Shown here in pieces: positions 1 through 6,645 of a stretch of 6,645 nt of DNA; the stretch's first letter is position 1, and each line of letters starts with the position of its first letter. Origin of the DNA: PVC group bacterium (GTDB lineage Bacteria > Verrucomicrobiota > Kiritimatiellia > CAIKKV01 > PXCX01). Position numbers and translations under genes: made by a program. The stretch lies in assembly GCA_003567575.1 (NCBI GenBank), contig PWZG01000454.1, positions 1-6,645 on the forward strand, written 5' to 3'. Below the pieces are notes generated by a model that did not search any database, was not told the DNA's origin, and saw only the letters and a list, made by a program, of their open reading frames with translations.

Positions 1-1960
1 CTCCGCCGCTGAAGTAACCGCCGTCATAATAGGCCGTGGTGGACAATAAATGCAAATAAATTCTATCGGCAAACAGCGGATCGGTATCGAGATTGCCCTC
101 GCCGTCGAAACCGCCCTGGACGTTCGAATAGCGGACCGTGACGTTGTCCGTGGGCAGGATTTCAGTCGTCGAGTTGTCCCAGAAGATGCTGTTGATCACT
201 TGAACCGTTTCATCTGACACGTCTTGACCCAAGGCTCCGCCAAAATCGGCGTTCACGGAAATGTTTGATACCGCCGTCACATTCGATATCGCCACGGTGG
301 CATTGTTCACGAAAACAGCGCCGCCTCCATAACCGATGTTGTCACGGAACAGTGTGTTGACCACTTGCGCCGTATCATTGGTGAAATTATGGAACGCCAC
401 GGCGCCGCCGCGGTTTTGGGCACGGTTCTTTGCCTCATTCCCTACAAAAACGCAACGCTGAATCTTGGCGGGCCCGTCACTGAACAAGGCGCCGCCGGCA
501 GATTGCGTCCCGCCCAGATAGGCGTTGTTGATAAAGTTGCCTACAAAAGTGCTATTTAATATGATCGGCGCAAGGTCCTGACCAATACGAATGGCGCCAC
601 CCGGAGCCCTGCGATTTCCCAAGGTATGGTTGCCGATGAAATCACAATTGTCCAGCAACATTTCGCCGCCCCACATCGAGATGGCTCCTCCCGGACCATC
701 CTGTTGCTCTGCCCTGTTTGAGATAAACTGACTATCGAACACCCTCAATACACCGCCCTGCTGTTGTATGGCGCCTCCGCCAGAGCCTCCGGAAGTTACA
801 TAGTTAGAAGTAAAGGTGCTGTCGAAAACTGTCAATTCGCTTTCGGTACCCGTCAGATAAATGCCGCCGCCGCCACTGGAAGCACGATTGGCCAGGAATT
901 GACTGTTGGAAACCGTCAAATAGCCGCTATGGTGCGCGATCGTACCACTTCCGGTCGCCACATGATTGGTAAAGATGCAATTTGCAACCAATCCGGTCTG
1001 ACTTCCGGTGTTCCAATAGATTGCGTTTCCGGTTCTCTGTGCGCTAGCCTTCCAGTTGTCCTCGAACCAGCAATCCAGAAAGATTCCGGGCGATTCCACG
1101 CGGACGGCTCCTCCACCGGCCCCCGAAAAACCACTCGGATCGCTGAAATTGCCGATGAACACGCAATTGGTAAACGTTGCCATGACCGGAACGGCCGCGT
1201 TTGCCCTGAGTTCCACCGCGCCACCGCCGCTCGACGACGTGGAGTTCCCGTAAAAACGGCAGTTATTGAACGTCCCCAGTGGCGAATCGGCGGCTAGCGC
1301 GCCGCCGCGGCGCGTGCAAAAGTTATCGACAAACACGGTGTTGATCCATTGCGAATCCGGGTCGCCCGTGCCGCCGAAATAAGCCGCGCCGCCGCGCGTG
1401 AGGTGCGATGTACCCCGGGCATGATTGTTGGTGAAGATACAGTTGGCGACGATCATGGCATTGATGTTGTTGCCGTACAGACCGCCGCCGGAGTAAGTGG
1501 CCAGGGTGCCGCCGCTGGCATAACCATTACGGATCTTGAAACCATCCAGCCGGGCATTTGCACCCACCACAACGTTGTAACTGTTGTCGGTCAGATCGTC
1601 GAGTACCCCGATATCGCCGCAGAGGATGGTGACGTGGTTGGTCCAGTCGCGATCCTCGCGCAGGGTTTCCGTGCCGTCAAAGCCGCCGTAGAGATCGACG
1701 CCGTCTTTCATCACGAACGATTTCGTGCGGTCGGTATCGTCCGTCGGACGGTAGACGCCGGCCTTGACCCAGATTTCGTCGCCGGATACCGCGATGTGCA
1801 ACGCGTTGGTGACGGTCGCGAACGCGTTACCCCAGCCCGTGCCGTTGTTGGCGTCGCTGCCGTTATCGCCGTCTACGTAATAGACCGCGCCCGTTGCCGT
1901 GATCGTCCAGCTCAGCCACAAGCCGAGAACCACCCAATGCTGAATGCGTAACACTTTCAT
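1..1960 (-). CDS. Secreted right-handed parallel beta-helix protein with Pmp-like GGA[ILV]/FxxN repeats and a choice-of-anchor Q-like end (C-terminus beyond window)
   Basis: The frame opens at ATG 1960-1958 behind an AAGGAGG site 6 nt upstream and stays open for 653 codons to the left edge, so the C-terminus is missing. Residues 1-25 look like a Sec signal peptide: MKVLR, then a hydrophobic stretch rich in V, L and W, with likely cleavage after TATGA. Residues 26-115 (YYVDGDNGSD, GDEIWVKAGVY, LYGGFDGTET) form the N-terminal cap typical of secreted beta-helix proteins. Residues 155-596 carry about 13 FxxN motifs (FTNN 176, FVDN 210, FYGN 236, FIGN 268, FEDN 299, FLAN 355, FTSN 383, FISN 412, FIGN 441, FVGN 472, FVGN 505, FRDN 538, FWDN 593), alternating with GGA[ILV]-type motifs, the pair that defines chlamydial Pmp passenger domains. 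Residues 585-653 (INSIFWDN, YSNVQGG, GNLDTDPLF) match the choice-of-anchor Q pattern. No polysaccharide lyase or hydrolase active site is recognisable, and no autotransporter barrel is visible. Likely extracellular or surface-attached; an adhesin or glycan-contacting role is inference. Confidence 0.9.
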   Translation of the reverse strand, partial: MKVLRIQHWVVLGLWLSWTITATGAVYYVDGDNGSDANNGTGWGNAFATVTNALHIAVSGDEIWVKAGVYRPTDDTDRTKSFVMKDGVDLYGGFDGTETLREDRDWTNHVTILCGDIGVLDDLTDNSYNVVVGANARLDGFKIRNGYASGGTLATYSGGGLYGNNINAMIVANCIFTNNHARGTSHLTRGGAAYFGGTGDPDSQWINTVFVDNFCTRRGGALAADSPLGTFNNCRFYGNSTSSSGGGAVELRANAAVPVMATFTNCVFIGNFSDPSGFSGAGGGAVRVESPGIFLDCWFEDNWKASAQRTGNAIYWNTGSQTGLVANCIFTNHVATGSGTIAHHSGYLTVSNSQFLANRASSGGGGIYLTGTESELTVFDSTFTSNYVTSGGSGGGAIQQQGGVLRVFDSQFISNRAEQQDGPGGAISMWGGEMLLDNCDFIGNHTLGNRRAPGGAIRIGQDLAPIILNSTFVGNFINNAYLGGTQSAGGALFSDGPAKIQRCVFVGNEAKNRAQNRGGAVAFHNFTNDTAQVVNTLFRDNIGYGGGAVFVNNATVAISNVTAVSNISVNADFGGALGQDVSDETVQVINSIFWDNSTTEILPTDNVTVRYSNVQGGFDGEGNLDTDPLFADRIYLHLLSTTAYYDGGYFSGG

Positions 1961-1966
1961 GATCTG

Positions 1967-1973
1967 CCTCCTT
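1967..1973 (-). promoter_or_regulatory. Strong Shine-Dalgarno site of the beta-helix gene
   Basis: Read on the minus strand the sequence is AAGGAGG followed by six bases (CAGATC) and ATG. This is a near-perfect anti-16S match at a good distance and fixes the start of the beta-helix protein at 1960, which also gives a proper signal peptide at once. It contrasts with the poor ribosome binding site of lacI upstream. Confidence 0.85.
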
Positions 1974-2034
1974 GGTTGCGTTGTCCGGTTGGTCAAGTCC
2001 TGATTTAAAGTTGTCACCTTTTTCAGTTATCACT

Positions 2035-2068
2035 GCGGTCTTCAGTGTCGCGTGTCGCGGTCTGCAGT
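2035..2068. repeat. Short direct repeat in the lacI to beta-helix spacer
   Basis: Two 12-base copies of GCGGTCTKCAGT lie at 2035-2046 and 2057-2068 (22-base period, one mismatch), and a perfect tandem heptamer TGTCGCG lies between and across them at 2046-2059. The repeat sits immediately after the lacI stop codon. I see no strong hairpin with a T-run here, so it is not an obvious intrinsic terminator. It joins on to the TCGAC-type array inside the end of lacI, making about 100 bases of repeat-rich DNA. Confidence 0.5.
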
Positions 2069-3208
2069 CTATCTTCTCCGGTCGCCAATCGACGGGATCG
2101 ACAGGATCGACGGATGTCGACAGGTATCGAAACCCTTTTCGACGCCGCTTGAGGCGCGCACCACCAATTCCGGTTTGACCGTAATCGATTCCCACGGAGG
2201 CGCCGGCTCGTCGTGTTTGCGCGCGTTCAACCGTTTGTGCAACATATCGGCCGCTTCACGGCACAGTTCCGCCACCGGTTGGGTCACGGTTGTCAACGGA
2301 ACCGGTAAATAGGGTGTCCAGGGTTCGCCGTCGAAACCGACCACGGCGATATCGTCCGGAATCCGGCGTCCGGAACGCAAAATGCCGCGCATGGCGCCCG
2401 CCGCGAGGGAGTCGCTACCACAAAAGACAGCGGTCAGCGCGGGATGTTTGTCGAGAAAACCGATGATTTCTTGTTCCGCCGCCGGGGCCGCGGACGCCAT
2501 CCATCCAATGGCGCGAAACGTTATGCCGTGTTCACGCAAGGCCTGTTCGTAGCCTTCCAAACGGCCGGCCATCCGTTGATCCGCCAACAAGCCGATCCGT
2601 TGGTGACCCCGCGCGATCAGGTGCGAGACCGCCAGACAGGCGCCATGCGTCCGATCGACCGAGATGAAGTCGGCGCTCACGCGCCGGGGAACCGGCGGCA
2701 GTTGATCGTAGTCCATGAACACGATCCGGATGCCGTGCGCATGTAACGTCCGGCAAATGGGGCCCAGCGGTTTCAGACCGACATTCAGCATGAACACGAC
2801 GGCCTCCGGCGCATCGGCCAGCAGATGGTCGAGCACACGGCTGGATTCCGGATGCAAACCCGGATCGCGCACCACCACATTGCGGCCCAGCTTGTCCAAT
2901 TCGTGCTGAAAGGTAATCACCTTGGTCGCATGCATAAAAAACGGCGAATGCCGGGTTACCAGATAGACGGTCTGGGTTTTCCCGCCTGCCAGCGCCCGGG
3001 CATGCGCATTGGGCCGGTACCCGAGCGCGCCGGCCGTGTCCTGAATCCGCCGGGTCAGGGCGGCGTCCGCCCATGGCCGCTCCCGCGGGTTAAGGACCCG
3101 CGACACGGTGGACACTGCCACGCCTGTTCGTTCCGCGATATCCCGAAGGGTTACCCGCGCGTATGGACGTGGCGGTGCGGCTGTTTTGACAGGATGATCT
3201 CCGTTCAT
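2069..3208 (-). CDS. LacI-family transcriptional regulator
   Basis: A 379-residue protein of normal LacI/GalR layout. Residues 19-41 form the N-terminal helix-turn-helix (VTLRDIAERTGVAVSTVSRV), with V32-S33 at the base-reading positions equivalent to LacI Tyr17-Gln18 and R37 at the Arg22 position. Residues 65-77 (RPNAHARALAGGK) are the hinge helix, with L73 as the minor-groove leucine. Residues 80-350 are the periplasmic-binding-protein-like sugar-sensing core: FISVDRTHGA 181-190, HLIARGHQRIGLLAD 196-210, CGSDSLAAGAMRG 263-275 and IPDDIAVVGFDGEPW 283-297. The family binds an operator as a dimer and responds to a small sugar or a corepressor; the ligand cannot be read from sequence. ATG 3208 is the only sensible start, although its Shine-Dalgarno is poor (GAG, 8 nt upstream). 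It lies 66 bases after the glycosidase stop on the same strand, suggesting joint transcription or local control of that gene. The usual domain ends near residue 352 (LVVRAS); the remaining tail is encoded largely by short repeats and is probably not functional. Confidence 0.93.
   Translation of the reverse strand: MNGDHPVKTAAPPRPYARVTLRDIAERTGVAVSTVSRVLNPRERPWADAALTRRIQDTAGALGYRPNAHARALAGGKTQTVYLVTRHSPFFMHATKVITFQHELDKLGRNVVVRDPGLHPESSRVLDHLLADAPEAVVFMLNVGLKPLGPICRTLHAHGIRIVFMDYDQLPPVPRRVSADFISVDRTHGACLAVSHLIARGHQRIGLLADQRMAGRLEGYEQALREHGITFRAIGWMASAAPAAEQEIIGFLDKHPALTAVFCGSDSLAAGAMRGILRSGRRIPDDIAVVGFDGEPWTPYLPVPLTTVTQPVAELCREAADMLHKRLNARKHDEPAPPWESITVKPELVVRASSGVEKGFDTCRHPSILSIPSIGDRRR
2089..2130. 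repeat. Tandem TCGACRGGA-type repeat inside the 3' end of lacI
   Basis: Four adjacent units of 9 to 10 bases (TCGACGGGA, TCGACAGGA, TCGACGGATG, TCGACAGGTA) plus a partial TCGA. They encode roughly residues 360-374 of the regulator, after the conserved domain has ended, giving the tail with the ILSIPSI segment. Position after the conserved fold and the low-complexity character suggest an intergenic repeat into which the reading frame has extended. Other copies in the genome cannot be checked from this window. Confidence 0.6.
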
Positions 3209-3223
3209 ATCAAAATCTCGATA

Positions 3224-3237
3224 TCAAACCGTGTTGA
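3224..3237. promoter_or_regulatory. Candidate LacI-type operator upstream of lacI (weak)
   Basis: The 14-base sequence TCAAACCGTGTTGA is an imperfect inverted repeat around a central CG (4 of 6 arm positions match, with outer TCAA/TTGA perfect). A centred CG with short arms is the general style of LacI-family operators. It lies 16-29 bases before the lacI start codon, in the 66-base gap behind the glycosidase gene, so it would suit autoregulation. A very weak promoter-like pair on the minus strand (TTGTTC, 17 bases, TGATAT) overlaps it. With four matching arm positions this could be chance. Confidence 0.25.
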
Positions 3238-3274
3238 AACGCGGAACAAAACCATTGGCAAAGCGACATTATGT

Positions 3275-6200
3275 TTAGCGGAACGGAAAGTCGTCAACCA
3301 GCAGGATGCGCTGCGCTGCCGTGGGTTTCGATTCCTTGTTGTCAGCGTCAACGTACGTGGCGAACAGATACAACGGGAATCCCGGTTGCAAACGGCTGAC
3401 GTTCAGAAGCGGGTCCGCGCCGTGCGCAATGCGTTCGGCGCCACGGCCGTCTTCATAGGCCGCCACGTAGATACGGTATTCTTTCGCTCCTTCAACCGAT
3501 CGTAGCGCAATCTCCAACCGCGTGACCAGTCCGTCGTAATCATCGGGCGGTTTCAACGTTTCAAACGCCGTCGGTTCTCCCACGCCGGACTCGCGCAGGA
3601 CGGCCATCGGATTGGGCAGCGCAACGGCGGTTTCGTCCCATTGCGCCTGCAGCAGACCGGCCGCGGCGCGCTGGGTTTCCACCGGGGCATCGGTCATGGA
3701 TTCGGCATCGGCGTAAACCGCTTGAAGATGATGCAAACGTACGCTGCGATCGTCTACCGCAACTTTTTCATGGGCATAAATGTTGTGGGTGCGGTGTTCG
3801 ACGATGATCCGTCGCAGTTTCAACGGCAGTTGCACCACGCCGTCGCCGCCGTCGCTACCCCACCAGGTGGTATCGTGTTCACGGAAGTTGTCGTATGGTA
3901 AATGCGATGGCAGCGGAAACTCGAGATAGCGCCAGCCGTCGTAATTGAAATACGACCAGGTATGGATATCGTCGCAGTTCCAGTCGTTATTCGTTCCGGT
4001 ACTGCGCCAGATTTCGCCCTCAGCATCCTCGACTTCGTAAACGATGCGGCCCCAATTCGAGCGGCCGTCGGCCCAGACACCCAACGCACGCGCCTTGCCG
4101 GGAATGAGGATCGGTTCGTCCGGTTCGAATACGCCGTACCAGGCGGTCAACGGACGCTCCACATCGGGTTCCTCGAGCGAAATCTGCCAGACCGGTGCGT
4201 TCCGTTCGCCGCAATGTACGATTTCCGAGCGCATCGGACCATCGTGACGCGGTGCGGCCCAATGGGCTTCGGCATGTGGCGGATACGGTCCGGAAACGTA
4301 GGTCCAGGGCGTTTCAAATGGATCGAGAAGGATACGGTATTCACCCGGCGTCACCTGGTTCTCGGGGCGGTATTCAACGCGGCGTCCCCCCATGGCGGCT
4401 TCCATCATCGGATGTTCCGTGCGCACGAACGTATGATCCGTTGCACCCAGGGTAATTTCGGCAAGATTTGTCGCCGAGACGATCCATAACGGCGTCGGCG
4501 TCAGCGTCACGCTCGCCCAGCCGTTGCGATCCGGTTCGAGCGGGAACTCGTTGCCCGCTTCGTCCACTTTAACAAATGTTCCGTCAGACGGTAAGCGCAG
4601 CCGCGCTTCACGCCGCCCGCGAATCGTCCACATCGGATAGACATTGCGGTCATTCGAGGTGAAATGCAGGCAGTAAACCGAGTGGGATCCTGTCGGCAGG
4701 TAGCCCTGATACTCGCCCGGATCGAGCATGCGGGTCATGGTGGCGTAGGCGGTCAAGGCGGGCTTGGGGTTGTATTCGGGCCGGCGCGCCACGAGACCGT
4801 TCTCGCCGTAATGCTGATTGCCCCACTTGCCCGAACAATCGTGAACCGCAAAACATCCGGCCAGATACGAATCGGGGATCATGGCCAACGAGAGGGCCGA
4901 CAGACGCACTACATGATCCGCCGAGCGGCGGTGACCCAGCGCCAGCGGATTGCTGGTTGGGTAATACGACTCGGGATGGATGATCGGCACATCCTCGTAA
5001 CCGTGCTCCAGCATGGCCTGGCGCAGCAGCCACACGCGGTTGGGTGTGACTTCGCGAATCGGCATTTCGGGCGTCCGTTCGAACACCGGCTCGTCGACGC
5101 CGATCCAGTCGAACAATTCACGCGGAAATCCCGATTCCAGCAGGGGAATGGTGAACGATGAACCGGCCCAGGCCAGCGCGATGGGCGTATCAGGCGCATG
5201 CAGGCGGATACCCTCGGTAACCGCCTGGCCATAAATGTAGCTGCCGCGCACCCGGCGCTCCTCCTCCTCGGTCCAGGTGGGATCTTCGCCAATGTACTGG
5301 CGCGGCACGCCGTAGGTCAGATCACGGGTGATGCTGGTTTCGAGAAACATGGAAACAGAAGGAATCAGCGGATTATTTTCGAACATTGCCGCAACCCGTT
5401 TCCCGATCTGGTCGCGATTTTCCTCGTATTTTTCCGGATCGTAGGGATCCTCGAAGGCCCAGGGTTGCGCGCTGCGTTGATCGTTGCCGATATGTTGCGG
5501 CATGGGACGGACGCCCCACTCTTTCATCAGCTCGGGATTGGTCATGCCGCCGAAGCGGGCGCCGACCGCGCGCAGCAGGTAGTAGTTTTCCTCGGGATTG
5601 GCATGCGTGCCGTGCCCGCCCAGCCAGTTCCAGAAACCCCAGCGACTGTTATCGAACGTGGCTTGGCGTTCATCCGGCGGTAATTGCGCGAAGCTGCCCA
5701 GCCGCTCCAAGCGGCTGATCTCGGGTCCGTTACGTCCCAGCAACCGCCGGAAAACACCACGCTCAGCCGTTGACTTCTGCGTCACCTCGACCGCGGTCAG
5801 TACCGTATGCAGCCCGTTGAGCGCCGGATCCAGGGGGATTTCCAGGCGCACATGCTCCAAGGGGCCCAAGGTGACGTTGCGCTCGTACCGGCCCGCCGGC
5901 TCGCCATAAGGATCGGTAACCGTCAATTGAACTTTGGCATCGATGACCGTGTCGCGGCGGCTGTCGAGATCGACCTGCCAAACCGGTTTCTCAGGCGCAA
6001 CATAAGTATTGGCGTGGCGGTTGCCGCCGGCAATCAGCCGCACCGGCGCCTCTTCCAGGGTCATCGCAAAAACGCGTACCCCGCTGGGCAGACCGCCCTG
6101 GAAATAGCCGTAGTCGGCCGGATCGGGATAGCCGCGGTAAGGATGCGCCTGCTTGGTCAGCTCGAGCGAAAGCATCGGGAATTCACGCAGCTCGGAACCG

Positions 6201-6645
6201 ATCATGGCGGCGTCAAGTTCGATCGGGATCAGCCAGAGATTGGCGCGCGTGCCGCCGGCCGTGTTCACCGGCAGGGCCACCGCGTCGCCGCTGGCGCTGC
6301 TGGCGGTCAGCGTGGGCGCTTCGGCGGCGGCGTCAATCGGAAATCCCGGTCCCTCAAAACGCCCGCCCGGCACGCGGCTGCGATAAAAACGCGCCGTCAC
6401 CACCGGCAGGGTATGGGCCGCGCCGTCATGCACCGCCACCAGCCAGAGGCGGGCGTAGGGCCGGTTGGGTACGCTGAAGGTGATCCGGGCCGGGTCGACC
6501 ATATGCGCCGCCGGCCAAACGTTATGAAACTGAATATGCCCGGTCAGATTGCGATACCGAAACAGGCTCTGGCTCAAATCGATATGGTCGAGACCTGCCG
6601 GCCGTTGACCGAATTCGAACGGTATGCCGTCAATCTGGCCCCGGC
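3275..6645 (-). CDS. Large multi-domain protein with a clan GH-A-like glycosidase core (N-terminus beyond window)
   Basis: Stop TAA is at 3275-3277; the frame is open through the right edge, giving 1122 visible residues. An in-frame TTG at 6577 is not a convincing start, because coherent sequence (IDGIPFEFGQRPAGLDHIDL) continues upstream of it. Residues below use visible numbering (residue 1 is codon 6643-6641). Residues 1-200: beta-rich N-terminal part, resembling carbohydrate-binding sandwiches. About 200-295: Ig-like sandwich (HANTYVAPEKPVW, GLHTVLTAVEV). About 330-640: TIM-barrel-like core, starting WGFWNWLGGHG and LLRAVGARFGG. SMFLETSITRD places E435 where the GH-A acid/base (strand 4) would be; FDWIGVDEPVFE fits strand 6; VPIIHPESYYPT places E558 at the strand 7 nucleophile position. 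About 650-725: beta-sandwich that usually closes such barrels. About 845-990: Trp/Tyr-rich jelly-roll-like segment (LGVWADGRSNWG, YDGWRYLEFPLP). About 1050-1122: fibronectin III-like end. The role as a retaining glycosidase is inferred; family and substrate are not recognised. Any signal peptide would lie outside the window. The neighbouring lacI supports sugar-related control. Confidence 0.82.
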   Translation of the reverse strand, partial: RGQIDGIPFEFGQRPAGLDHIDLSQSLFRYRNLTGHIQFHNVWPAAHMVDPARITFSVPNRPYARLWLVAVHDGAAHTLPVVTARFYRSRVPGGRFEGPGFPIDAAAEAPTLTASSASGDAVALPVNTAGGTRANLWLIPIELDAAMIGSELREFPMLSLELTKQAHPYRGYPDPADYGYFQGGLPSGVRVFAMTLEEAPVRLIAGGNRHANTYVAPEKPVWQVDLDSRRDTVIDAKVQLTVTDPYGEPAGRYERNVTLGPLEHVRLEIPLDPALNGLHTVLTAVEVTQKSTAERGVFRRLLGRNGPEISRLERLGSFAQLPPDERQATFDNSRWGFWNWLGGHGTHANPEENYYLLRAVGARFGGMTNPELMKEWGVRPMPQHIGNDQRSAQPWAFEDPYDPEKYEENRDQIGKRVAAMFENNPLIPSVSMFLETSITRDLTYGVPRQYIGEDPTWTEEEERRVRGSYIYGQAVTEGIRLHAPDTPIALAWAGSSFTIPLLESGFPRELFDWIGVDEPVFERTPEMPIREVTPNRVWLLRQAMLEHGYEDVPIIHPESYYPTSNPLALGHRRSADHVVRLSALSLAMIPDSYLAGCFAVHDCSGKWGNQHYGENGLVARRPEYNPKPALTAYATMTRMLDPGEYQGYLPTGSHSVYCLHFTSNDRNVYPMWTIRGRREARLRLPSDGTFVKVDEAGNEFPLEPDRNGWASVTLTPTPLWIVSATNLAEITLGATDHTFVRTEHPMMEAAMGGRRVEYRPENQVTPGEYRILLDPFETPWTYVSGPYPPHAEAHWAAPRHDGPMRSEIVHCGERNAPVWQISLEEPDVERPLTAWYGVFEPDEPILIPGKARALGVWADGRSNWGRIVYEVEDAEGEIWRSTGTNNDWNCDDIHTWSYFNYDGWRYLEFPLPSHLPYDNFREHDTTWWGSDGGDGVVQLPLKLRRIIVEHRTHNIYAHEKVAVDDRSVRLHHLQAVYADAESMTDAPVETQRAAAGLLQAQWDETAVALPNPMAVLRESGVGEPTAFETLKPPDDYDGLVTRLEIALRSVEGAKEYRIYVAAYEDGRGAERIAHGADPLLNVSRLQPGFPLYLFATYVDADNKESKPTAAQRILLVDDFPFR

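Noticed and set aside
764..1297. Plus-strand open frame of 177 residues
   Set aside because: Antisense shadow of the Gly/Asn-rich beta-helix repeats, with no recognisable motif.
1349..1951. Plus-strand open frame of 200 residues
   Set aside because: It lies antisense to the signal peptide, cap and first coils of the beta-helix protein, whose motifs are unmistakable. The plus-strand translation shows no domain and is a by-product of GC-rich codons.
1974..2030. Sigma-70-like promoter before the beta-helix gene (TTGACC and a TTTAAA segment)
   Set aside because: No -35/-10 pair of acceptable match has proper spacing; the TTGACC has no suitable -10 downstream.
2031..2047. CACTG/CAGTG hairpin as a terminator for lacI
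   Set aside because: The stem is only five base pairs with a seven-base loop, and no T-run follows it on the minus strand.
2825..3505. Plus-strand open frame of 226 residues spanning the lacI 5' end and the glycosidase 3' end
   Set aside because: It overlaps two well-supported minus-strand genes and their gap, and has no domain signature.
6575..6577. TTG as the start codon of the large glycosidase-like gene
   Set aside because: The frame is open upstream to the window edge, and the 22 extra residues (GIPFEFGQRPAGLDHIDL and neighbours) read as a continuous part of the N-terminal domain. No Shine-Dalgarno precedes the TTG.

Overview
The window holds three genes, all on the minus strand, so it is read from the right edge leftwards: a large, probably secreted or cell-surface glycosidase-like protein (cut at its N-terminus by the window edge), a LacI-family transcriptional regulator, and a secreted right-handed parallel beta-helix protein (cut at its C-terminus by the window edge). 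The two gaps are short (66 and 108 bases). I see no RNA genes, insertion sequences, CRISPR arrays or phage genes.

Region by region: 3275-6645 is one continuous frame of 1122 visible residues. It has beta-sandwich-like N-terminal domains, a central TIM-barrel-like segment whose layout resembles clan GH-A glycosidases (candidate catalytic Glu435 and Glu558, visible numbering), and a long beta-rich C-terminal half. Region 3209-3274 is AT-richer and carries a weak LacI-type operator candidate before lacI. Region 2069-3208 is the regulator; its last 20 or so codons run into a short TCGAC-type repeat array. Region 1961-2068 is an intergenic spacer containing another short direct repeat and a strong Shine-Dalgarno site. 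Region 1-1960 encodes the beta-helix protein, with a signal peptide, about 14 GGA[ILV]/FxxN coils and the start of what looks like a choice-of-anchor Q domain.

Organism: the gene set suggests a free-living or gut member of the PVC superphylum (Kiritimatiellota, Lentisphaerota, Verrucomicrobiota or Planctomycetota). Multi-domain uncharacterised glycosidases, LacI regulators beside them and Pmp-like beta-helix proteins with choice-of-anchor Q ends are common there. This is inference from gene style; no marker gene is present.

How the genes may work together: the simplest reading is a small carbohydrate-use locus in which the LacI-type protein senses a sugar and controls the adjacent glycosidase, itself, or both. 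The beta-helix protein may be a surface adhesin or polysaccharide-contacting protein, or may simply be a neighbour; it has its own strong ribosome binding site and no visible catalytic signature. The substrate cannot be told from sequence alone. I found no convincing wholly new system; the most worthwhile leads are the unassigned glycosidase family and the C/S/T ladder of the beta-helix protein.
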